NCBI RefSeq assembly: GCF_026262505.1
Contig: NC_067206.1
Location: 11,427,507 to 11,491,506 of the forward strand
Length of the DNA stretch: 64,000 bases
Source: Trichomonas vaginalis G3
Lineage: Eukaryota; Parabasalia; Trichomonadida; Trichomonadidae
Direction of reading: 5' to 3'
Positions within the stretch are counted from its first letter, which is position 1. Each line of letters opens with the position of its first letter. Positions 19,035 to 26,931 of the stretch are shown one piece after another. A program made the translations under genes and the position numbers. The notes below the pieces were generated by a model, which was not told the DNA's origin, ran no database searches, and saw only the letters and a list, made by a program, of their open reading frames with translations.

Positions 19035-20669
19035 TTATACATTTCTATTCATCAATATTTCATCATATGAACTTCTATACTGTGGTGTACCTGTTGGATG
19101 ATATTTCAAACCTTCATCCGGTGTCCATGTCCAATACGTAGTCCTAGTAAACCAAACCTGAGGAGGATTTGTCACCTTTGAACAGTAAGTGTCATTTACA
19201 CCCTGAATGATTGGATAAGCTTTCACTTGTACTGTAACTTGTGAGTTGAAAGTTTCTAATCCATCAAAGAATATACCCGCTCCATCACGTTGAACTGGAA
19301 TAGTGCATAAGAATGAAGTTTGGTCTTTCCATGTTCTAGCTAATGGCGTGCCATTATCATCATTCATGGTCTAGTTAATGAGTCCTCGTATTCTTCCGTG
19401 CATTCATTCACTCCATCTAAATCAGAAGCTTGAAGCATACGTGTAAAGAATATGTCGCCCACTGTGGTCATCGCTTGATCGGGAAGTTTCTGGAATCTAT
19501 AGTGACCTGAAGACCTCGAAGCATTGGATTTTCTAAAACTGTTCTTTGCATTGCATTCTTCGGAAATGCTAACACAACATCTGTAACATTATGAAGAGCG
19601 TATGAGAAATCTGAGCTGATACCTTCAGGAGTGATGCAACCTCCATTTAGTGAACGAACGTCAATATGTTGAGCTGGAATCATGAATGGATCTTCCTTAC
19701 TGAATAAACGTGGTATTGCTTTAACTGATTCTTCAATTAAACCGTATCCTGGTGTAATGCATTTATCCTCTAAAACTTCCATCTTTGTGCATGAAATAAT
19801 AACTCATCAACTGTTGCGTCAGCAGATGTAGCGGCTAAGCTTGTAATTAATTTGGCAGGAAGTCCGATTTGTTGGAATTTGCGATCATATTTATAAACAT
19901 GATTCATAATCTTTTCATAATTTTCATCAGTTATCTTTTCATAAACGTAATTTTGTAAATCAGCAACTCTTAACGGGTCAACCTGACAAAATACTAAAGT
20001 ATCCCTGAAAACATAATATTTAAGAATGATTTCACCAAATGATTTAGGATAATCATCGAACGCCTGAAATGCTAACAAATCATTTACCGGAATAATCATA
20101 TCAAAAGTGATATCAACTTCTTCATTTGCTTTCTTGAAAACTTCTGAAGGGTCAATATATTTACCACATACTGAGTTATCATATTTTTGAACATTATTAT
20201 ATAACGAATGAACAAACTTTTTAACTTTCCTTTCTGATTTTGGTTTATATGTTGCAAATGCGAAAGATTCACGGGCACAATCCATCTGAAGATAACCGGC
20301 ATCACCTCTTTCGGTTTCTACTTCTAATTGTTTAAAGCTTTGATTTGATGATTTATAACCAACGAATAAACGCATGCATTTAAAAGCGGCATCACATGTG
20401 AAAGCTTTATTTGAAACTAGAGTTGCTTTAACTTTGCGTTTAATATATGTGTCACCTAATTGGTTCACATCATGAGCCGGATTTGTAATTCTTAAATGAG
20501 TTTGTTTATCATCAAAATATGGAGCATCAGAGTCATAGCATGAACTTTCAAGTTCTCTATAATATCTTCTACCGTCATTCTTTGCGAATATTTCATTTAT
20601 CTTTTCGAATGAATGAAACACATTTCCATTAATCGGTTTAGTGTTTGGCACCAAATAGTTAGTCGTCAT
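19035..20669 (-). pseudogene. Major capsid protein region (double jelly-roll), Maverick 1
   Basis: Region starting MTTNYLVPNTKPINGNVFHS after TTTTTTATTTAATAATAAATG. The size (about 540 codons), many beta strands with proline/aromatic loops, position next to the packaging ATPase and small amphipathic genes, and correspondence with the intact 535-aa protein of Maverick 2 all point to the double jelly-roll major capsid protein. Primary sequence is highly diverged, so the call rests mostly on context. The region lies in several pieces. Confidence 0.65.
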
Positions 20670-20738
20670 TTATTATTAAATAAAAAATCAAAATTAAAAG
20701 ATGAAAATGAATTTTTAATTTTAATGAAATAATCAACT

Positions 20739-20954
20739 ATGGCTGCAGGATTCTTTAAGAAACTGTGGGATAAAGTAAAAAGAGGAGCGCATAAAGTTTG
20801 GGAAACAATGAAGAAAGGAGCAAATTGGATATTTAAGAATAAAGAAGCAATTAGTGACGTTGCTGAATCAATAACACCAAAAGCTGCCCCAATAAGAGAA
20901 ATATTAAATAAAGGAGAAAAAGTTTATCAAAGACTACAACCAATACTAAGATAA
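20739..20954 (+). CDS. Small cationic amphipathic protein A (MAAGFFKKLWD family)
   Basis: 71 aa. It begins MAAGFFKKLWDKVK, followed by lysine-rich amphipathic helices (HKVWETMKKGANWIF). The same first eleven residues start the convergent neighbour at 20979-21215. Maverick 2 has analogous proteins starting MGFFSSIGNFF and MGLFGALAGV. Cationic, tryptophan-bearing amphipathic N-termini suggest membrane-active virion peptides comparable in role to adenovirus-like small core/lytic proteins, but this is inferred. Confidence 0.6.
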   Translation: MAAGFFKKLWDKVKRGAHKVWETMKKGANWIFKNKEAISDVAESITPKAAPIREILNKGEKVYQRLQPILR

Positions 20955-20978
20955 AAATAATATTTATTTATTTTTCCA

Positions 20979-21215
20979 CTATTTACCCCCTATTTTATTA
21001 AGTATTCCTTCAGCAATTCCACCAATTGCGTTACCTGCTTGTGCTCCCATCGCCGGATTACCTGCTTTAGTACCTAATACTCCACCTATGATAGTTCCTG
21101 CCGTTTTCGCTACTGGTGCCAAAAAGTTTGCAACAGGTTTAATAACCTTTTTATAAACCCAACCTGCAGCTTTCTTAATTCCATCCCATAATTTTTTAAA
21201 GAATCCTGCCGCCAT
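20979..21215 (-). CDS. Small cationic amphipathic protein B (MAAGFFKKLWD family)
   Basis: 78 aa. The N-terminal amphipathic helix MAAGFFKKLWDGIKKAAGW is followed by a glycine/alanine-rich hydrophobic segment (about residues 38-72, GTIIGGVLGTKAG), resembling a membrane-inserting hairpin. It converges with its paralogue A across a 24-bp AT-rich gap. The pair probably arose by inverted duplication. Predicted membrane-penetration or virion core peptide by analogy only. Confidence 0.6.
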   Translation of the reverse strand: MAAGFFKKLWDGIKKAAGWVYKKVIKPVANFLAPVAKTAGTIIGGVLGTKAGNPAMGAQAGNAIGGIAEGILNKIGGK

Positions 21216-21281
21216 TTCTGATTTAATATTAATTAAAAAATATATTTCATCACTTATATTCTAATTTTTATTTAATGATAA

Positions 21282-21662
21282 ATGAAACCAATTTTAAAAA
21301 TAAATGAAACAGAGGAGGAAGAAATAAATGAAAGTGGAAATGTTCAACAAAAAATAAACGTTGTTAAACCAATTACTGAAATAAAAATTTTTTCATCTGT
21401 TGATGAATTTAATGACTATTATGCTAATAATAAAAAATTATTTGAAGAATTGACAACATGTAAATTGAATAAAATGTTTAAAGTTGATGGATTCAAAATT
21501 TCAAAAATAAAAGGAGTGGTTAGTTTGAAATCTATTCCCCAATCAAGAATCACCTCATTAATGAAAATAGATGATTTAACAAAAAGAATAGAAATTATTG
21601 AAGAGCGAATAAATCAAATTATTGATTTCATAAATCATGACTCGTTGAGCCCGGGTCCTTAA
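21282..21662 (+). CDS. Hypothetical 126-aa coiled-coil protein
   Basis: Acidic N-terminus (ETEEEEINESG), a mid-region with an SVDEFNDYYANNKKLFEEL helix and a C-terminal coiled coil (IDDLTKRIEIIEERINQIIDF). No family recognised. The start follows TTTTTATTTAATGATAAATG. It is the last gene before the right terminal repeat and converges on the terminal-repeat gene copy. GGACTTAA-type repeats between the stops resemble those after the 2426-3538 gene. Confidence 0.5.
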   Translation: MKPILKINETEEEEINESGNVQQKINVVKPITEIKIFSSVDEFNDYYANNKKLFEELTTCKLNKMFKVDGFKISKIKGVVSLKSIPQSRITSLMKIDDLTKRIEIIEERINQIIDFINHDSLSPGP

Positions 21663-21672
21663 AGCTCAGGAC

Positions 21673-22083
21673 TTAAAGTCCATCACTGAGTTCAAGGTTA
21701 TATTCATCAAATATTTCATTATTAAATGCAACTTCTGCTAGTTTATTTATTTTTTCAATACGATCATTTGAAAGTCTATCGTTTATATGCTCCTAACTTA
21801 GTTCTAAAGGTTTTTCTACAAAATTTAGGAATTCCATCCTCTTTAATGTCATCAATGATTTCCATTTCGTTATTTTCAATTTCTTCTTCTCGTTTATGAG
21901 GTCTTTGATTATGACTCCATTGATTCCATGAAATTAAATATTCTTTATCATTATATTTATACCTCATTAGCTTATTTTGGCTTTCATATTCATTTTAATT
22001 AATTCACAATCTTCATTTTAATTGAAGTTTAACCCATTCAGGATTTAAACAATGTTTAATTAATCGCGAATATCTGACATCAT
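21673..22083 (-). pseudogene. Terminal-repeat gene, right copy of the two-module gene
   Basis: Matches the first half of the 1780-2370 gene, then leaves the inverted repeat at 21780 and continues into unique sequence encoding a different short tail (RIEKINKLAEVAFNNE). The left and right versions therefore have different C-termini. This copy is not one clean frame. Confidence 0.5.
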
Positions 22084-22664
22084 TTTATAGTATACTCTTT
22101 TATAAAAGATAAAAAAATAAATCATTTTATTTCATTATGGTAGTGAATCTTTTATTCATGAAAATAATTATTTCTAATTTCTTTTACTCTCTCGTATATA
22201 CTAGATTTAAAGAATTCAGAACATTTCCCATAATCTCCTAAATGTTTTCTTATCTTATTGGTTTTCCATTCATTATATGAAACTGAATAAACTTTATCTT
22301 TATCTTTACACCTTTCATCACTTCCAATATATTTATATTTCAATTTTGATTTATTTGGTTTCATATTCATTAGCGTTTAATAATTCACAGTCTTCCTTTT
22401 TAAATAAATGTTTTATGTATTCAGGATTAACAATTCTATAATATTGCTTCCCTTTAAATCTTGAATATAAACAGGAACACATCCTCTAAATTCGATAATC
22501 TATTTTATCTTTTACTTTGTTGGGTCATTTATGTCAGAATAAAAAAATAAATTATTTTAAAAATAATGTTAATTTTTTAATGATTTATAAATAAATATAA
22601 TTTAATGCATCGTCTATATATAGATGTAACAAAAAAAGTCACAAAACCCGTCATATATACTACT
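21780..22664 (-). repeat. Right terminal inverted repeat of Maverick 1
   Basis: Reverse complement of 1194-2084 with few substitutions and small indels. It ends CCCGTCATATATACTACT directly before the target duplication. Confidence 0.9.
22152..22528 (-). pseudogene. Terminal-repeat gene, right copy of the first gene
   Basis: Encodes the same lysine-rich module (YKYIGSDERCKDKDKVY; GDYGKCSEFFKSS) as 1330-1711, from which it differs at a handful of bases. Not one clean frame. Confidence 0.5.
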
Positions 22665-22670
22665 AATATC
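22665..22670. repeat. Right target-site duplication of Maverick 1
   Basis: AATATC, identical to 1188-1193. Confidence 0.9.
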
Positions 22671-23268
22671 CTATAGTTGCTATTAATGATATAACTGTTC
22701 CATCATACTGCTCTCGGATTGTTAATGATACTTTCAAAATTTCACGATAGAATTCTTTCAAATCAAAAATTAGATAATTTTATTCAATAGATTTTTATGA
22801 AAATATTAAATATTTCAAATGCAAAACTCAATTATATCATTTTCCGAAGTGGATATCATGAATATGTGTTGATTTCGCTAGCGAAATATATTTTTTATGA
22901 AAATTTCTTCCATGATCTGGTAACTACATTACAGTACAGCAATAGGAAATGACATTTTTCTTCATAAAATCTTAACATTTTTAAAATATGATTCCACAAT
23001 TGGATATTTCTCAATTTGAACATTCAGAATCCACAAAAATTTCTATTTATTAAAGGTTTGCCTATTCTGAAACCTATTTAAGTAATAATTATTGAAATAA
23101 AAATTCAATTTTAATGAAAAAGAAAAACAAAGAGAGAGGGAGAGAAGAAGAAAAGAAAGAAAAGAGAAAGAAAAGAAAGAAAAGAGAAAGAAAAAGAAGA
23201 GAGAAAAAGAAAGAAGAAGAAAAAAAAAGGAAAAAGGGCGGCGTGCATAGAATGAACTTTATAGCCGA

Positions 23269-23315
23269 GCATTCGGAAAAGGCCGGAGCCGAAGGCGAAG
23301 GTCTTTTCCGAATGC
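23269..23315. repeat. 13-bp perfect-stem hairpin
   Basis: GCATTCGGAAAAG is matched by CTTTTCCGAATGC after a 21-nt GC-rich loop with GCCGGAGCCGAAGGCGAAG. It is far more GC-rich than its surroundings and sits after the purine tract. Could be a structured RNA element or a remnant of a small repeat. Confidence 0.6.
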
Positions 23316-24183
23316 GAGGTAAAAATTTTTTAGATATTTTAAGTCGCACGCAAGATACCTAAAATTAGTGCTATAAAAGTGACACTATTCGCAAAACGGC
23401 ATCCTTATTTTAATCATTGTGAATTTCAATCATTGTCATTATCGAAAGTTATTAGAAAATACAATTGACAGTTTACGGAAAAAGTGGGTCTTAAAATCAT
23501 TTTGGGTCTTATTTTTAACCGCAAAATTCCCACAATTTTGAATACTTTGGCAAAAAAACTTGCAAAAACATAGCGTCTATATACTATGTATATTAAGATT
23601 TTGCAAAGTGTCAAAAAATAAAATTTTTTTTAAAAAAATTTTAGGGAGTTCGAAAAAAGTAATGATGGTAAGAGATGAGAAGTATTTACGCTTGAAGTCG
23701 GAGCGGATATGAAAAGAATTTGTAGAGGCGCATATCTTGGTATGCAAAATTGAGATACTGTGTTGAAATGTACAAAATTCAAAATCTGACACAAGTCTCT
23801 CTGACCATATTAGACTCGTATTCTTTCTCTGTTGTATGAGGTTTAATGAAAATGCTCGTTAATAGATACACATCTATTTAAAAATGATATCCGTTATTAA
23901 ATCATATGCTCTGTGGACGCGGAAACTTGTGTTTTCGACTTTGTAAGTTGGTAATGAGCGATGCGAATGGGTCAGTTTGGTTAGTAAAGTCATCTAAGAA
24001 AAAATCGTTAATTGAACAATATGTAATAATTTTTGAAAATGAAGTAAACAGTATATTGAAATGTGCAGTATTAAGCTACTCTTTGACCTTGTAAGTTTTG
24101 ATCAATTATGTAGCTGAAGGTATATTTGCAGGTAAGCAAGTTTGAGGAAAAATCTTATAGCTAAAAATAACAATTGTATGAAA

Positions 24184-24256
24184 TAGTTATTTGGTTCATT
24201 TGCTAACGTGCTTTGTTTTTGGGGTCGGAAAACCCAGGTTCGAATCCGAATACATC
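24184..24256 (+). tRNA. tRNA-like segment (degenerate)
   Basis: Contains a perfect internal B-box (GGTTCGAATCC), a weak A-box-like TAGTTATTTGG 50-odd bases upstream, and a T-run downstream as for RNA polymerase III. The T-stem pairing and acceptor pairing are poor, so it is more likely a tRNA-derived relic than a working tRNA. It shares CTTTGTTTTTGGGGT with the minus-strand segment near 25386-25460. Confidence 0.3.
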
Positions 24257-25385
24257 TTATTTTTTCTTTTTCATTATATCAATAAATTGTATTATACCCA
24301 AGAATTATTTTAATAAGAATCAATTTGGAATTTGAACCATGAATAATATATTTCGTATTTAAATACTCATATTTTTGTAAAATAATCTTTTCGGTTATAT
24401 TACAATCAAATTACAAAACAGTGATAAGATTTTTTAATCCTAAATTCAAAATATATGAACTTTGATCTTTAAATTTTAAACAATTTTGAGAAAGAAATAT
24501 TGTTAATCGCTTAATATTCTTATGTATATAAGTTGATTATGCAGCTGTGTGTCAAAATCCAATTTTTAATACCAATCTCATTTATTCTTCAAATTATTTT
24601 TATTATTATAATCATGAGATCTGGTATTATATGAATAACATCACATTTCAACATAAACGTGAGTAAATTTCAAAATTGCAAAACAATCACCTCAATTTCT
24701 CTATTTATTCATATTAACTTATTTTCGATATACCCATTTAATTAGTTTCATGTATGTTAGCATGTGACAATAGATATTTGAAGCTTAAATGATGGATTGC
24801 CGAAGAAATTAACAAAAAATTCTTATATTTTTGATTTATGATCATACAAACATAATGACTTACAACAAATATCATTATAATACATAATTACCATAGTTGG
24901 ATCTCAAATTAAAAATATTATTATACTTGGATATTATTCTCAATAATTTTCAATTTTGCTTTATATGAGATTCAAACAGACCATTAGATACATGTTATAG
25001 CCAATCAATATTTTCATAAGAATAAAAATTTTTTAGAATATTGTTTTATGTTTTTTATAATTGACAGTCTATTTGTATCTACCTATCTTAAAATACATTT
25101 TATGTTTGTAATCGCTCTTCCACCTATAACAATTTAGAACAATTCTGAATATTTAAATGTTTTGATATGGATAATTCAGTTATACCAAGATTGACTAAGT
25201 CTCTTGGTATGAATAGTGAACTTGAGAACATTCACTTGATTTATATTAATAAATTTGTGTCAAATTCAAATAATTGTTATTAGTAATCTTAATTTATTCA
25301 ATATATATGACTAAAAACAGTTTACTTGTTTCTTACTAATAGAAATCTTCTATTTATTTTTCAAGTATAAAAAAAGAAAAAAACG

Positions 25386-25460
25386 CGTGGCACTTAATTC
25401 GAACTCGGAACCCCAAAAATAAAGCCAATCTAGCGGTTGTAACCGTTAGACTACACCTCA
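25386..25460 (-). tRNA. tRNA-like segment (degenerate)
   Basis: On the minus strand, TAGTCTAACGG matches an A-box and D-arm very well and GAGTTCGAATT is a B-box-like T-loop. The segment is followed by a long T-run. Acceptor and T-stems do not pair well, so it is a probable tRNA pseudogene or tRNA-derived element. An anticodon cannot be assigned. Confidence 0.35.
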
Positions 25461-25907
25461 ATTTCATACAAAGTAAATTTCACAGATATTTATGCGGCCC
25501 ACCCTGTCAAAAAAATAAGACCAAAAGTGAACTTAAGACTCAAATTTTCCGTATACTGTGAAATAAGTTTAACCCTAATAATTGATATTTTCAGTTATTG
25601 TTAGAACAATGAGGGCTTTGTAATACTATATACAAATTCATTTGATTTTTTAACTTTTTTTTTGAAACATTTAATACACTAATTATAATAAATATCTCAT
25701 TATTTTACAGTTATCTTGATCATTAAAATCAATTGAATTTTGATTATAAATTTGAGATGTTTACACAAATTCAACAATAATCGAAAAACGCCATATATCT
25801 AAAATCATATCTTCCAATGATTTGGATAATTTGAATTTGAATCAGCATTATTGAAAAAGGTGACATTGACATCACAAACGATGAAAACAGTATTTAGTCA
25901 CTTTTCT

Positions 25908-25924
25908 TGGTCATATCACTTTTG
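25908..25924 (+). promoter_or_regulatory. Initiator-like element of the OTC gene
   Basis: TCATATCACTTTTG immediately upstream of the ATG includes TCACTTTT, fitting the trichomonad initiator pattern (TCA, pyrimidine, T/A-rich) and the very short 5' leaders of this lineage. Confidence 0.5.
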
Positions 25925-26866
25925 ATGACCGTTCCAACCCGTCATATCCTCACAGCCACATCCTTCTCTGCTGAAGAGTTCCAGAAGACCCTCGATCTCG
26001 CCATCGACATCAAGGCTCATCCACAGAAATACGCTCACGCCATGAACCAGAAGACACTTCTTATGCTCTTCCAGAAGCCATCCCTCCGTACACGTGTTTC
26101 CTTCGAAACAGGTATGGCAAAGATGGGCGGCCACGCCATCTTCTACTCCGTTGCTGACTCCCCACTCGGCGCTAAGGAGACAATCGCTGATACCGCCCAC
26201 GTTCTTGAGCGCATGGTCGATGTTGTTATGGCCCGCCTTAACAAGCGCGCTGATATCCGCGAACTTGCTGCCAACTCCAAGATCCCAATCATCAACGCTC
26301 TTGATGATTTCGCTCACCCATGCCAGATGATCGCTGACTTCCAGACAATCCTCGAGAAGCGCGGCACACTCAAGGGCACAGTTCTCACATACTTCGGCGA
26401 TGTTGCAAACAACGTCACATACGATCTCATGAGAACATGCGCTCTCTTCGGCCTCGAGTGCCACGTTTGCGGCCCAGCCGACACACACTACGCCATCGAG
26501 AAGGAGGTTATCGATGAGTGCGAAGAACTCAACAAGAAGACAGGCGGCAAGCTCCTCGTCACACACGATGCTGATGAGGCCTGCAAGGGCACAAACGTTG
26601 TCTACACAGACACAATCATCTCCTACCACATTCCAAAGGAGGAGCTCCCAGAGCGCCGCCGTGTTTTCAAGCCATTCCAGGTTACACAGGAACTCATGGC
26701 CAAGTGCGAGAAGGATTGCATCTTCATGCACTGCCTTCCAGCTGCTCGTGGCGATGAAGTTACAGCTGAAGTTATCGATGGCCCACAGTCCGTCATCTTC
26801 GACGAGGCTGAGAACCGTATGTGGGCTCAGATGGCTCTCCTCATCCACCTCACCTATGGCTTCTAA
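25925..26866 (+). CDS. OTC: Ornithine carbamoyltransferase
   Basis: About 313 aa from MTVPTRHIL; the ATG at 25907 is upstream of the initiator-like TCACTTTTG and is unlikely. It transfers carbamoyl phosphate to or from ornithine. In trichomonads it belongs to the arginine dihydrolase pathway, where it runs catabolically with carbamate kinase to make ATP. Seen: carbamoyl-phosphate loop SLRTR (about 53-57; STRTR is commoner), HPCQ (about 132-135), HCLPA (about 268-272) and the typical EAENRMWAQ end. The ornithine loop, usually SMG, reads SYHIP here, so exact substrate should be treated with care. Codons are strongly C/G-ending, unlike the flanking DNA, suggesting high expression. Cytosolic: no presequence. 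Confidence 0.9.
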   Translation: MTVPTRHILTATSFSAEEFQKTLDLAIDIKAHPQKYAHAMNQKTLLMLFQKPSLRTRVSFETGMAKMGGHAIFYSVADSPLGAKETIADTAHVLERMVDVVMARLNKRADIRELAANSKIPIINALDDFAHPCQMIADFQTILEKRGTLKGTVLTYFGDVANNVTYDLMRTCALFGLECHVCGPADTHYAIEKEVIDECEELNKKTGGKLLVTHDADEACKGTNVVYTDTIISYHIPKEELPERRRVFKPFQVTQELMAKCEKDCIFMHCLPAARGDEVTAEVIDGPQSVIFDEAENRMWAQMALLIHLTYGF

Positions 26867-26931
26867 GCAATTCTAAACAATTTATAGTCACAACTATAGT
26901 TTTTTTTGGATAAAAGAATTAATTTAGTCAA

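Larger units (their letters stand above)
1194..22664. mobile_element. Maverick/Polinton element 1 (fossil)
   Basis: A 21.5-kb virus-like element bounded by inverted repeats beginning AGTAGTATATATGACGGG and by a perfect 6-bp target duplication. Its parts are terminal-repeat genes, protein-primed polymerase B, integrase, primase-helicase, KilA-N protein, fibre, penton candidate, SCCG protein, packaging ATPase, major capsid protein and small amphipathic proteins. The two terminal repeats are nearly identical, so insertion looks recent. All expected modules except a recognisable maturation protease are present, but the element is broken in roughly eight to ten places. Confidence 0.93.
22671..25906. 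other. AT-rich host intergenic region
   Basis: No convincing protein gene. It holds a purine-only tract (23115-23236), a long hairpin (23269-23315), a host repeat motif ATAAAAGTGACACTATTCGC (about 23376-23405) and two tRNA-like segments described separately. Scattered short open frames have no coding signature. Confidence 0.5.

Noticed and set aside
23114-23362. Lys/Glu/Arg reading frame in the purine tract
   Set aside because: Pure low-complexity purine DNA followed by the hairpin; no promoter or homology.
25916-26848. Long minus-strand reading frame opposite OTC
   Set aside because: Shadow created by the C/G-rich codon bias of OTC; its product is Cys/Leu/Val-rich without domain structure.
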